A stretch of 64,000 bases of DNA from Pseudomonadota bacterium. GTDB taxonomy: Bacteria; Pseudomonadota; Gammaproteobacteria; Steroidobacterales; SZUA-146. How positions within the stretch are numbered: the first letter of the stretch is position 1; every line of letters begins with the position of its first letter. The translations under genes were made by a program, and so were the position numbers. A model generated the notes under the pieces. That model saw nothing but the letters and a program-made list of their open reading frames with translations. It searched no databases and was not told the origin of the DNA. The stretch lies in NCBI GenBank assembly GCA_039028935.1, contig JBCCHD010000001.1:62001-126000 (forward strand), in the 5' to 3' direction. Shown here piece by piece: positions 10,195-19,603 of this stretch.

Positions 10195-11247
10195 ATGAGC
10201 AGTATTTGCCGGGGCACTGGACGCCACCTCGATCGTATCCATCGATGTGTGGCCGCATTGATGTTGGGCCTAAGCCCGGTGTCAATGACCGTTGCGCAAG
10301 AGGCCACTACCGTCAATGTCGCGACGCTTGCGGATGTGCAGGTTGCGCAACGCCAATTTGCGCCGGCCGATGTGATCGCGGCCAACCGCGCCATCGTCGC
10401 TGCCGAGGTGGCCGCCAATATCGACTCGGTGGCGGCAGAAGTTGGGCAGCGTGTCAAAAAAGGCGACGTGCTGGCACAGCTTGATCAGCGCGACTATCAA
10501 CTCGCGCTCGAACAAGCCGAGGCGCAGCTGGCGTCGACCAATGCGCAAATCGACCAGGCCAATCTTCGTCTAAAACGGGCGCAGAAGTTATCGGGTAACC
10601 AATATATTTCCGCCGACGACCTGCTCGCACGCGAAACGGATGTTGTGGTGCTCACGGCCAACCGCGCCGCGAATAATGTCGCCATTCGCATTGCCAAAAA
10701 CAATTTGGACAAAACGCAAATCCGTGCACCGTTTGATTCGGTTGTGGTGGCGCGACCGGCACAAGTGGGCAGCTACGTAACCCCCGCCGCCCCCATGTTT
10801 GAATTGGTGCAACTCGATAGTGCGGAGGTCGAGGCACGCGTGGCCAGTAATCTGGTGGCGGGCATCGAGTCGGCCACAGCGCTGCGCTTTGAGCGCAATG
10901 GTGAATTCTGGCCGGTGAGATTGCTGCGTGTGAGTCCCGTCGTGGCGTCTGAGTCCGGCGCACAAATCGTGCGCTTGGCATTTGCGCAACAAGCCGCCGC
11001 GGTGGGAAGCAGCGGTCGATTCAGTTGGCAAGATGCCGGTGGGCTGGTGCCCACCGACTTGTTGGTCAAACGAAACGGCGAACTTGGCGTGTTTATTGCC
11101 GAAGGTGACCGAGCGCGTTTTTATGCGGTGGCCGGTGCACAGGAGGGCCGCCCCGCGGCCGTTGGGCTCGATCCGTCTACAACGATCGTGACGGTCGGCC
11201 GCTTCAAACTGCAGGATGGCCAATTACTGAATATCGTCGGTCAATAG
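10195..11247 (+). CDS. RND efflux periplasmic adaptor (membrane fusion protein)
   Basis: This 350-aa HlyD/AcrA-family adaptor bridges an inner-membrane RND pump to an outer-membrane channel. It has an N-terminal export signal (hydrophobic CVAALMLGLSPVSMTVAQ) without a lipobox. A biotinyl-lipoyl-like half motif, ANIDSVAAEVGQRVKKGDVL, is followed by a helical hairpin (LALEQAEAQLASTNAQIDQ and onwards). The second lipoyl half, TQIRAPFDSVVVARPAQVGS, and a C-terminal beta-barrel complete the fold. The gap to the pump gene is 11 bp, so they form a two-gene operon. No outer-membrane factor or TetR/MarR regulator is adjacent, so the pair probably borrows a TolC-like channel from elsewhere. Confidence 0.92.
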   Translation: MSSICRGTGRHLDRIHRCVAALMLGLSPVSMTVAQEATTVNVATLADVQVAQRQFAPADVIAANRAIVAAEVAANIDSVAAEVGQRVKKGDVLAQLDQRDYQLALEQAEAQLASTNAQIDQANLRLKRAQKLSGNQYISADDLLARETDVVVLTANRAANNVAIRIAKNNLDKTQIRAPFDSVVVARPAQVGSYVTPAAPMFELVQLDSAEVEARVASNLVAGIESATALRFERNGEFWPVRLLRVSPVVASESGAQIVRLAFAQQAAAVGSSGRFSWQDAGGLVPTDLLVKRNGELGVFIAEGDRARFYAVAGAQEGRPAAVGLDPSTTIVTVGRFKLQDGQLLNIVGQ

Positions 11248-11258
11248 GATTCACGGCC

Positions 11259-14200
11259 GTGCTGAGAAACCTCCTTACCCATCATCCGCTGGTCAATATT
11301 CTCTTTCTGGTTGTGCTGATTTTCGGCGCGTTGTCCTTTGTGCAAATGCCCCGCGAGAACGATCCCGACGTCAATTTTAACTGGATAATTATCAACACCG
11401 TGTTGCCGGGCTCGTCGGCCAAAGACGTCGAGGAACTGGTCACTGCGCCGCTGGAAGATGCACTGAGCGGCATTAAGGACATCAAATTTGTGTCGAGCAA
11501 TTCGCAGCAAGATAGCTCGACGATGCTGGTGCGCTTTAATGAAATGCCGCGCGATGAGTTTTTAGTGCGTTTTGCTGATTTGCGTCGCGACGTACAAAAC
11601 AAAGCGCGAGCTGAGCTTCCCGATGAAGCGGAAGATCCGTTTATTACGGAGATTTCCACTTCGAGTGGTTTCCCGACAGCCATTGTCGTGGTGGCCGGTC
11701 AGGCGCAGGACGAAACGTTGCGCGAAATTGCGCGCACCATGGAGCAGGACCTCGAGCGCTTGAAAGGCGTCGACAATGTGTCGAGCATCGGTCTGCACCC
11801 ACCTGAACTGCAGGTCAATCTCGATTTATCGGCGATTGCCGCACGCGGATTGACCGCTACGGCGATCAGCGACAGTTTGCGCAGCGCTTATCGTGATACA
11901 TCGGCGGGCGAACTGTCGGTCGCGGGTGCGCAATGGCTTGTGCGGGTCGACGAAGCGGAGCCCGATCCGGAAAAGTTGGCGCAATTTCAGTTGCGCACCC
12001 CCGATGGCGGCCAGGTCGCGTTGGGGCAGGTCGCCAGTGTTGAGCGGGTGCGTAAAAAGGCCGCCACCAAAGTGACGTTTGAAGGCAGCCCGGCCGTGTC
12101 GTTGGCCGTGATTAAACAAAAGTACGTCAACACATTGGAGTTGGTTGATCGCATCAACGCGTATGTCGATGAGAAAAACACCCAATACGCCGATCGTGGT
12201 ATTCACGTGTCGTTGGCGGACGACCAAACCGTGCAGACACGTAACGCGCTGAACGTCATGGGTCGGAACGCGGTGCTCGGTTTGTTCCTGGTGCTTATCG
12301 TGTGCTGGCTGTTTCTCGGGATACGCATTGCCACTATGGTTACGCTCGGTATCGCCTTTTCCATTGCCGGTACGCTATGGATGCTCAATGTCACGGGCAA
12401 TACGCTGAATGTCATGGTGCTGCTGGGTATCGTGATTGTACTTGGGATGCTGGTGGACGATGCCGTGGTTGTGGTGGAGGCGGTGTACTATCGACTGCAG
12501 CGTGGCGTACCGGGTGTCGAGGCGGCGATCGGCGCGTTGCGCGAAGTGGGCAAGCCCGTGCTGTCAGCGGTCGCGACGACTTCGGCGGCGTTTCTGCCGC
12601 TGATGCTGCTAAAAGGCGTTGTCGGTCAGTTTATGTTTGTGATTCCGTTTGTGGTGACAACGGGACTTGCCGTGAGTTTGATCGAGGCATTTTGGATTCT
12701 GCCAGCGCACGTCATTGCGCTAGGTGCCAATGCAACCGGTGGCGCCGACAAACGCACACACTGGCGTACGCGCTGGACAGAATCGTTACGTAAACGGTAC
12801 ACGCGCGCATTGGCCTTTTTTATGCGTCGGCCATTTATTCTGTTTTTAGCCACGCTCGCGTTGATTCTGTTGGCGGTGCTGTCCATTCTCGGTGGTCGCG
12901 TCACCATGAATTTTTTCCAGGCCGATCCGTTGCGCATCGCCTACGTGAATCTCGACATGCCGGCGGACAGCACGCTCGATGAGACGCTAGCGCAGGCCAA
13001 CGTTGTGGAGCGTCGTGTGCGTGAGAAAATTCTGCCGGAGGAAATTCGGGCGATCACGACGTACGCGGGCACCAAATTTACCGAGACCGAACAGCTCTTT
13101 GGCGATCAGTACGGCCAAATTCAAATCTCGCTGAATCCACGCGGTGATGGTCGCACGGTGGGCGAGATTATGGATGGTCTGCGTGAATATGCGCTGGCGA
13201 CTCCCGGCGATGCCGAGATCACCTTTACGCAAATATCCGGTGGACCTCCTACCCTTGGCGACATCAACGTCAAAGTGCGCAGTAACGACTATGAGGAGTT
13301 GCGTAGCGCTACCGATACTATGAAGTCGCTGGTGGCCTCCTTACCCGGCGCATCAAACGTGGCGGATGATGATGTTCCGGGTCGATTGGAGCTCACTCTC
13401 GATCTGAATGAGACTGCGATTCGTCGCGCGGGCCTTGAGCCGGGCATGATTAATCGACTCGTGCGCCTGCATGTGGACGGCGAGATAATCAGCTTCCTGC
13501 GCTACAAAGGCCAAAAAATGGAGCTGCGTGTTCGTGCCGCGCCGCGGATCGTAGGATCCATCGAGGAGGTGCTCGATGAGCCTATCGCATTACCGATGGG
13601 CGGCACGACGTCGTTACGTGAGTTGAGCGACACGTCGATTCAACGGGGGTCGGGGATTATTCGTCACTACAACTTCCGACGCTCGATCACCGTGACGGCG
13701 GATATTGACGAGACGGTAATCAATATCAAAGAAGCGAACGAGCAGCTGAAAGAGAAATGGAATGCGGCGAAGGGCCAGTTTTTGACAGCCGACGCCGACT
13801 ACACCGGCGTGCTGGATGACATCGAAGAATCGCTTGACGGCATGACCGTGTTGTTCTTGTTCGGTGTTGGTTTGATGTATCTCATTCTGGCAACGCAGTT
13901 TAAAAGTTATTTTCAGCCTCTGCTTATTCTGACGACCGTCCCGATGGCGTTTACAGGGGTGGTGCTGGGTTTATCGATCACGGGCAATCCGTTGAGTTTG
14001 TTTTCGATGTATGGGGTCATTGCGCTTACGGGCATCGCAGTGAATGCAGCGATTGTGCTGATCGCCGCCGCTAATCAACGTATTGAGGCGGGGATGCGGC
14101 CGTTACACGCCACTATGTACGCCGCCCGACGTCGGGTGGTGCCCGTGCTGATGACCGCTACGACAACCATCGCCGGGCTTTTTTCCCTTGCTGTTGGGCT

Positions 14201-14372
14201 CGGCGGTAAGTCGCTGGTGTGGGGGCCGGTGGCCAGTAGTATTGTATCTGGCCTGATCGTCGCGACGGCGCTCACGCTGTTTGTGGTGCCGGTGCTCTAT
14301 CGGTTTTTCATGCGCGGCAGCCGTCGTGGATCCGGAGGTACGGCCTCCGTTCAGGACAATCGGCACGCTTAA
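11259..14372 (+). CDS. RND-family efflux pump permease
   Basis: This 1037-aa proton-driven pump belongs to the AcrB/HAE1-type superfamily and has a GTG start. The topology is standard: one N-terminal helix (NILFLVVLIFGALSFVQMP), a large periplasmic porter domain with the PGSSAKDVEELVTAPLEDAL repeat start, helices 2-6, a second porter loop and helices 8-12. The proton-relay aspartate pair in helix 4 is intact (GMLVDDAVVVVE, about residues 400-401). Length matches the family. It is encoded right after its adaptor. The sequence is closer in flavour to the generic environmental RND pumps than to AcrB itself, and the substrate cannot be predicted. Confidence 0.95.
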   Translation: MLRNLLTHHPLVNILFLVVLIFGALSFVQMPRENDPDVNFNWIIINTVLPGSSAKDVEELVTAPLEDALSGIKDIKFVSSNSQQDSSTMLVRFNEMPRDEFLVRFADLRRDVQNKARAELPDEAEDPFITEISTSSGFPTAIVVVAGQAQDETLREIARTMEQDLERLKGVDNVSSIGLHPPELQVNLDLSAIAARGLTATAISDSLRSAYRDTSAGELSVAGAQWLVRVDEAEPDPEKLAQFQLRTPDGGQVALGQVASVERVRKKAATKVTFEGSPAVSLAVIKQKYVNTLELVDRINAYVDEKNTQYADRGIHVSLADDQTVQTRNALNVMGRNAVLGLFLVLIVCWLFLGIRIATMVTLGIAFSIAGTLWMLNVTGNTLNVMVLLGIVIVLGMLVDDAVVVVEAVYYRLQRGVPGVEAAIGALREVGKPVLSAVATTSAAFLPLMLLKGVVGQFMFVIPFVVTTGLAVSLIEAFWILPAHVIALGANATGGADKRTHWRTRWTESLRKRYTRALAFFMRRPFILFLATLALILLAVLSILGGRVTMNFFQADPLRIAYVNLDMPADSTLDETLAQANVVERRVREKILPEEIRAITTYAGTKFTETEQLFGDQYGQIQISLNPRGDGRTVGEIMDGLREYALATPGDAEITFTQISGGPPTLGDINVKVRSNDYEELRSATDTMKSLVASLPGASNVADDDVPGRLELTLDLNETAIRRAGLEPGMINRLVRLHVDGEIISFLRYKGQKMELRVRAAPRIVGSIEEVLDEPIALPMGGTTSLRELSDTSIQRGSGIIRHYNFRRSITVTADIDETVINIKEANEQLKEKWNAAKGQFLTADADYTGVLDDIEESLDGMTVLFLFGVGLMYLILATQFKSYFQPLLILTTVPMAFTGVVLGLSITGNPLSLFSMYGVIALTGIAVNAAIVLIAAANQRIEAGMRPLHATMYAARRRVVPVLMTATTTIAGLFSLAVGLGGKSLVWGPVASSIVSGLIVATALTLFVVPVLYRFFMRGSRRGSGGTASVQDNRHA

Positions 14373-14704
14373 GGTCTCCGATTTTACCCACCCGGTCTTT
14401 CTTTCTCGGATTCCCTCATCGTCACGATGCTGACCAAACCGCCCCGTGGCGTGGGGGAGCGCATCCGTTGACCAGAATCGGCTGCTGTGCGCGTTGCAAT
14501 TGAACGTGTGTCGCGTGAGTCGGCTGCCATTGTATCGGACGAAATCCGCTATTGAATCCGCGCGGTATGACCTGAAACCGTCTCCGGCCCGCTGGAACCG
14601 GTATGTGGGTCCGATTTATGTCTAATCGTGAGGGAATACTCGGCACCCTGTCGCTATGATGTTTGAGCCAGTCTGAAACCATAAAAAAAACAGTGGGGGA
14701 CACA
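14373..14704. other. Intergenic region, no gene seen
   Basis: These 332 bp separate the RND pump from the secreted dockerin-like protein. I see no defensible ORF, RNA gene or terminator hairpin. A 9-bp inverted match (ATTCCCTCA near 14409 and TGAGGGAAT near 14629) is too widely spaced to interpret. The last few bases hold a good ribosome binding site (GGGGGA) for the next gene. Confidence 0.5.
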
Positions 14705-17659
14705 ATGCAGACGCACCGATCAAAAGGCCGTACAGGCGAGTGGTTTTCGTTTCTTTTTATTGTACTGACCATCACGGTAGTCAGTACGGCATCGGCATCA
14801 ACACCACCCTGCGCGCCGGCAGGTCTGGTGGTGTTGACACCGGCATCTACTGCGACACTTGTTGCAATTGAGCCGGACCTACAACCGTCGAGACTCGAGT
14901 TGCGTTTCCAGAATCCGACGTCGGAGCTTCTGGCACTTGCCGCATTTGACGATATGCTGTTGCCGCCGGGGCCGGGCTTACCCACCGGTTTTCGCGGCCA
15001 GGTCTGGAACGTTCAATCGATGGGTAACGAATTAACGATCGTGGCCGAGGGCAGCCGGCGGGCGGGCAACCCGTCGCTGTTTTTAACGCCTGTGTTGTCG
15101 TCTCAGCCCACCGATTTTTCCGGATCGCGTTCGTGCTTTACGCTGCTTGAGGACCAAGATCTTGTGGACTCGGATGCGGATGGTGCCGGCGATGGTGGTG
15201 CCTTGGAGGCCCAGTGCAAGGAAACCAATGGCAATGATTATGCGTTTTCAGTAGAGCTGGTTGAGGGCGTCGACATCAATGGCTTGCTAACGGTTGCGCC
15301 GTTTGACATCGACGGTGAAATTGAAATCGAGGCACTTGAACTGCTCAAAGCGCAAGTGATTAGCGAGGGACGCATCTCGTTCACCGGCGAAATCAGCGCG
15401 GATGCGGATGCCGTGCTGCCGGAGGGGGAGACGCTCATCGGCAGCACGGTGCTTGGCTCATACATCCTCAAGATGGGCGAACTGTCCAATATCGCCACGC
15501 TCACCGCGACCTTAACGGCGGATGTGTTTGTTGGCGCGTGTGGTTCGATCAGTGCCGGCACCCGCACCGGTGTGACGAGCACGGCGGCGGCCACGCTTGG
15601 TATCGAATATGACAATGGCGCGCCACGAATTATCGCCAGCACGGCCGAAACGGACCTGCAAGTGAGCCCACCACAACTCGATTCCGATGTCGCCGCGGAC
15701 GTCACACTCTATGGCGGCGCCGTATTGCGACTGTCGTTGGATCTCGCTGCCGTTGGTGTGATTCCGGTGGCGGGTGTCATCACCGAAATGACGGCGCGCG
15801 GTTCCGCGCGTGTGCAGGTCGACCCCGTTGCCGATCCCTGGTGGCAGGTGAGCGGACGACCCGAAGTATTTGTTGATTTGTATCCGGCGTTGCTGACCGG
15901 TGATCTCTCGCGTTTTAATTTCGACGTGATTAATCCGCCAGAGCAGCTTTTGTTTTCGGCCAATAACGAGTTTCCGTTTACTCTCCCCGCAGCGAATCGT
16001 GTCAACGGGACGCGCGTTTCGGGTTCGGCGCTTCGCTGGTCACGCGCGTATCTCAGTGCCGATGATTATCAGACGGTTGATACCATTCCGACGGCGGATG
16101 GCGGAGCGCTTTCGCTGGCCAACAGCGCGCAGTTCGGTTCCATTTTGCGTGTCGATTATCTCGGTAACCGCGTATGGCAGCGTCGCGTCGAAGGGGCATT
16201 CGTGCCGCAATCGGCCTTTGAACTGTCCAATGCCGATGTGCTCATTGCCGGTACGCAGTCTGGCGAACTGTGGCTGTTGTTGCTCGATGCCGACGGCAAC
16301 GAATTATGGTCACGCAATTATGCCAGTGCCGGCGGGGATATTGAGCTTGCGACCGTTACCGGCACAGACGGTGGCGACCTCATTGTCGGTGGACTGTTTT
16401 CAAACACGAGCGGCACACCGGAGCTGTCGCCATGGGCGGCGCGAATCGATGCATCCGGTCCGGTAGTCTGGGCCAATTACTTTGGACAGATGGGTGTGGA
16501 TGAGCAGATTCTGGGCGTCACCGGTACAGCCGACAATGGCTTAATGCTCGTTGGCGACACCGAATTTACGCCACCGGGACCGCTTTTGCCTGGTGCCAAT
16601 ACCTACACGCTTAGGCTGAATCCTGATGGGACGGTGAAGTGGTCTAACGTGTGGGCAAGCTCCACCGGCGACCGGCTACTCGCCGCGACGCAGGCGCCGG
16701 ATGGATCCTTTATCGCCGTGGGTAGTACAGGCGGTACGAATCAAGATGCGGCACCACGTGGGTTGGTGATTCGCTACGACGAGGACCAGGCGGCGTCGCC
16801 AGTCGAACCTCGCTACGTGCGGGCGTTCGGTGGTGCATTTACGTACCTTGAGTTTGTGTTCGATGAATGGGTCGATGTGGTGAACAGTGGCGATGGTTTT
16901 GCGCTGGTCGGCACGAGCGGTTTGGGGGCAGACCGCAAGGTGTGGCTCGCCTCATTGGCTGAGCGCGGAGATGAACCTGATCTGACGTGGACGGCGTACC
17001 ACGATGGATTGGATGATGATGGGGCTGTGCGCCTTCACAACGTTGGCGATGGCTATCTGCTCGGTGGAGATAGTGCATCATTTGCTGACGGTGCGCTGGA
17101 ACAGGCGCTGTGGTTGTCGCGGATCCCGTATGAAGGTTGGATGGACTGGAATGTCCCGTCCAACGCCGCAGCCACCTACACACCGATTCTTGAAGATGAG
17201 CCGCCCAGTTTTCCGGCGGTGTCGGATATTCTGAATATCACTGGTGTCGAGGACACCACAAGTTTGGAACAGGAAATGCCGCTCAATTTCACGGTTGCCG
17301 CTTCCGATGGGCTGGTGTTGGTGCCCGTCGGGTTTCCGGCAGTGGAATTGGTGCGTGAACCGCTCGCGTTCGTCGATACAGACGGCGACGGCGTGCAGGA
17401 CGAGCTGGATAATTGTGTATTGGTGTCGAACGCCGATCAGCTCGATACCAACAGCGATGGGTTCGGCAACCTGTGTGATGCCGACCTCAATAACGATGGC
17501 GTCATCAATTTCATCGATCTCAGTTTGCTCAGTAGCCTATTTTTGATGACTGACGACGATGCGGACCTCAATGGTGATGGTGTGGTTAACTTTATCGATG
17601 TGAGTTTGCTGTCGCAGCAGTTTCTTCAGGTGCCAGGACCCAGTGGCATCGCGCCGTAG
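14705..17659 (+). CDS. Large secreted protein with beta-propeller-like region, TSP3-like and dockerin-like C-terminus
   Basis: This 984-aa protein starts at the ATG behind GGGGGA. Its signal peptide has a hydrophobic core FLFIVLTITVVSTASA. Residues from about 30 to 420 are beta-rich and unrecognised. About 430-800 hold repeated stretches of the type GNELWSRNY and TVKWSNVWASS with intervening GGDLIVGG/NGLMLVGD, resembling quinoprotein or delta-60-like propeller blades. Near 890-915 a thrombospondin type 3-like calcium repeat (DTDGDGVQDELDNC) appears. Residues 927-976 contain two F-hand repeats (DLNNDGVINFIDLSLL and DLNGDGVVNFIDVSLL) with the spacing of a type I dockerin. The protein is probably extracellular or surface-bound and calcium-stabilised. 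No cohesin gene is in the window, so what it docks to is unknown. Confidence 0.8.
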   Translation: MQTHRSKGRTGEWFSFLFIVLTITVVSTASASTPPCAPAGLVVLTPASTATLVAIEPDLQPSRLELRFQNPTSELLALAAFDDMLLPPGPGLPTGFRGQVWNVQSMGNELTIVAEGSRRAGNPSLFLTPVLSSQPTDFSGSRSCFTLLEDQDLVDSDADGAGDGGALEAQCKETNGNDYAFSVELVEGVDINGLLTVAPFDIDGEIEIEALELLKAQVISEGRISFTGEISADADAVLPEGETLIGSTVLGSYILKMGELSNIATLTATLTADVFVGACGSISAGTRTGVTSTAAATLGIEYDNGAPRIIASTAETDLQVSPPQLDSDVAADVTLYGGAVLRLSLDLAAVGVIPVAGVITEMTARGSARVQVDPVADPWWQVSGRPEVFVDLYPALLTGDLSRFNFDVINPPEQLLFSANNEFPFTLPAANRVNGTRVSGSALRWSRAYLSADDYQTVDTIPTADGGALSLANSAQFGSILRVDYLGNRVWQRRVEGAFVPQSAFELSNADVLIAGTQSGELWLLLLDADGNELWSRNYASAGGDIELATVTGTDGGDLIVGGLFSNTSGTPELSPWAARIDASGPVVWANYFGQMGVDEQILGVTGTADNGLMLVGDTEFTPPGPLLPGANTYTLRLNPDGTVKWSNVWASSTGDRLLAATQAPDGSFIAVGSTGGTNQDAAPRGLVIRYDEDQAASPVEPRYVRAFGGAFTYLEFVFDEWVDVVNSGDGFALVGTSGLGADRKVWLASLAERGDEPDLTWTAYHDGLDDDGAVRLHNVGDGYLLGGDSASFADGALEQALWLSRIPYEGWMDWNVPSNAAATYTPILEDEPPSFPAVSDILNITGVEDTTSLEQEMPLNFTVAASDGLVLVPVGFPAVELVREPLAFVDTDGDGVQDELDNCVLVSNADQLDTNSDGFGNLCDADLNNDGVINFIDLSLLSSLFLMTDDDADLNGDGVVNFIDVSLLSQQFLQVPGPSGIAP

Positions 17660-17702
17660 CGTTGGTGACCGTCGGCTTCGCGCTTCGACGTTGAGCAGGC
17701 GG

Positions 17703-18173
17703 TCAGTCCATCAACCCAAGCGGTAGGGCGGTTGTGTTCTTAATATTTGAGAGTGCGATGGTTGAGTTGACCTCGAGCACCGACGGCAGCTGAGAAAGCG
17801 AATTGCGGAAAAATCGTTCGTACGACTCGATGTCTTTTGTCACGACTTTGAGAATGTAATCCACCTGCCCGGTGGTGGTGAAACAGTCCATTACCTCTGG
17901 AAATTCCCGAATCGCGTTTTCAAACTGAGGCAATAATTTGCGCCCGTGCGCAGAGAGTTTGATGTGCGCAAAGACCACCACATTGAGACCCAATGCCCGC
18001 CGATCGAGCAGGGCGACACGCCGCTGAATAATGCCTTTTTTCTCTAGGCGATTGATTCGTCGCCAGCAGGGCGACTGCGACAAACCGACCTGTTCAGCGA
18101 TGTCGCTGGCCGACATCGTGGCGTCTTCTTGCAATAGTTCGAGGATCTTGCGATCGGTTTGATCGAGAAGCAT
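17703..18173 (-). CDS. Lrp/AsnC-family transcriptional regulator
   Basis: This 156-aa protein is the usual Lrp length. It begins at MLLDQTDRKILELLQ; the open frame extends far upstream but that part is non-coding. Residues 1-60 form the winged helix-turn-helix (MSASDIAEQVGLSQSPCWRR), followed by the RAM/ligand-binding domain (EVMDCFTTTGQVDYILKVVT). It is divergent from a leucine-type amino-acid dehydrogenase with 256 bp between starts. Lrp-family proteins are typically local, ligand-responsive regulators of an adjacent amino-acid catabolic gene, so that gene is the likely target (inference). The 3' end converges with the dockerin-like protein gene, 43 bp away. Confidence 0.93.
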   Translation of the reverse strand: MLLDQTDRKILELLQEDATMSASDIAEQVGLSQSPCWRRINRLEKKGIIQRRVALLDRRALGLNVVVFAHIKLSAHGRKLLPQFENAIREFPEVMDCFTTTGQVDYILKVVTKDIESYERFFRNSLSQLPSVLEVNSTIALSNIKNTTALPLGLMD

Positions 18174-18190
18174 AAAAATACGTATCCTTA

Positions 18191-18222
18191 TATGAAATAT
18201 GCATAGATCATGCAATATATTG
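18191..18222. promoter_or_regulatory. AT-rich imperfect palindrome, candidate Lrp operator
   Basis: The core TGCAT (18200-18204) and ATGCA (18209-18213) flank AGATC, with further ATAT/ATAT symmetry around it. It sits just upstream of the Lrp start, in the only strongly AT-rich patch between the divergent regulator and dehydrogenase genes. Lrp-type sites are usually AT-rich imperfect palindromes of about 15 bp, so autoregulation and control of the dehydrogenase are plausible. Confidence 0.4.
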
Positions 18223-18429
18223 GTGAAAAAGTGTAGTAATTGCGCTAATTTTTCCGCAAAATCGCGATAATCTAAGCATTCTAATCTGACCATTTTCGGT
18301 CCGGATTCGCGCACTGGGTCACGTCCACCGCAATCGATTTCATCTGTAATGAATTGGTTTGAAACGGGGGAGGACACCCGACTTAATGACCAAATTGAAC
18401 ATGAATGTCCTGAAGGATCGGAGAATCGC

Positions 18430-19521
18430 ATGAATGTGTTTCAACACGCCGAATACGATAATCACGAGCGTATCGTTTTTTGTCACGATGAAGCCTCTGG
18501 GCTCAACGCTATTATCGCCATCCATAGCACCACGTTAGGTCCTGCCGCCGGCGGATGTCGTATGTGGCGCTACGCAAACGACGAAGAAGCGCTCACCGAT
18601 GCGCTCCGTTTGTCGCGGGGCATGAGTTACAAAAATGCGATGGCAGAGATCCGCTTCGGTGGTGGCAAATCAGTGATTATTGGCGACGCACTGCGTGATA
18701 AAACAGCGGAGCTGTTTCGTGCATTTGGTCGCGCCGTTGATCAGCAATCGGGGGACTACATAACCGCCGAAGATGTCGGTGTGCGTGTGGCCGATATGGA
18801 AGAAGTCGCGACCCAAACTCGATTTGTGAGTGGGTTGAGCCAGCGCGGTTCATCGGCTGGCGGCGATCCGTCACCTTGGACTGCACGTGGCGTATTTGTG
18901 GGTATCGGTGAAGCGGTTGCCCATCATCTGGGTGCTGAGTCGCTACAAGGCGTGCGCGTGGCTGTGCAAGGATTGGGCGGAGTGGGCTACCATCTTTGTC
19001 GACATTTGCATGAAGCGGGCGCGGTACTCACCGTCGCCGATATCAATGCTGAACGAGCCAACACGGCGAATGATGAGTTCGGTGCACATGTCGTGAATAC
19101 CGAAGACATCGTGGGAGCAGACGTCGATGTGTTTGCACCCTGCGCACTTGGCGCGGTAATCAATGCGCGCTCCGTTGATGAGCTCAAAGCTACGGTGGTG
19201 GCAGGTGCAGCCAACAATCAGCTTGCTACACCGGAAGATGGTGAGCGCCTCCGCAGCGCGAACGTGCTGTATGTACCGGACTACGTTATCAATGCCGGTG
19301 GCATCATCAGCGCGGAGGGAGAGTATTACGGAGATAAAAGTGCTGACGATGTCGCAGCGCGAGTCGACGCCATCGGTCCGCGACTGCGTGCGATATTTCT
19401 CGAGTCCTCGGCAACCAACACCGGCACGCATGTGATTGCCGATGCACTAGCGGAGAGTAAGATTCGCGAGGGGGCGAGCAAAACGTCTACGCCAGCCCTG
19501 GTCGATAAGCTCGCGTCATAA
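18430..19521 (+). CDS. Leucine/branched-chain amino-acid dehydrogenase (Glu/Leu/Phe/Val dehydrogenase family)
   Basis: This 363-aa NAD-dependent enzyme oxidatively deaminates branched-chain amino acids to 2-oxo acids and ammonia. It starts at ATG 18430 behind GGAG. The substrate domain has the glycine-rich catalytic lysine segments AAGGCRMWRY, GMSYKNAMAEIRFGGGKS and the catalytic-domain text TAEDVGVRVADMEEV. The dinucleotide domain begins at VQGLGGVGYHLCRHL (GxGxxG). The length and GGGKSVIIGD wording match leucine dehydrogenases rather than hexameric GDH; phenylalanine or valine specificity cannot be excluded. It is divergent from the Lrp regulator and is followed by its own terminator, so it is monocistronic. 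Confidence 0.9.
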   Translation: MNVFQHAEYDNHERIVFCHDEASGLNAIIAIHSTTLGPAAGGCRMWRYANDEEALTDALRLSRGMSYKNAMAEIRFGGGKSVIIGDALRDKTAELFRAFGRAVDQQSGDYITAEDVGVRVADMEEVATQTRFVSGLSQRGSSAGGDPSPWTARGVFVGIGEAVAHHLGAESLQGVRVAVQGLGGVGYHLCRHLHEAGAVLTVADINAERANTANDEFGAHVVNTEDIVGADVDVFAPCALGAVINARSVDELKATVVAGAANNQLATPEDGERLRSANVLYVPDYVINAGGIISAEGEYYGDKSADDVAARVDAIGPRLRAIFLESSATNTGTHVIADALAESKIREGASKTSTPALVDKLAS

Positions 19522-19539
19522 AAATACTGCGATCGAATT

Positions 19540-19575
19540 AGGCCCTCCGCCCGACTGGGCGTGAGGGCCTTATTT
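19540..19575 (+). terminator. Intrinsic terminator after the amino-acid dehydrogenase
   Basis: AGGCCCTC pairs with GAGGGCCT, with an inner CGCCC/GGGCG extension around a GACT loop, followed by TTATTTC. The stem is long and GC-rich; the T tract is imperfect. It separates the dehydrogenase from the convergent unknown gene. Confidence 0.8.
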
Positions 19576-19603
19576 CGTTATGGCAACTCGAAAAGGAAAG
19601 AGG

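Noticed and set aside
14409-14637. Inverted match ATTCCCTCA ... TGAGGGAAT before the dockerin-like gene
   Set aside because: Only nine bases, more than 200 bp apart, with no coding or structural element between them; chance is likely at this size.
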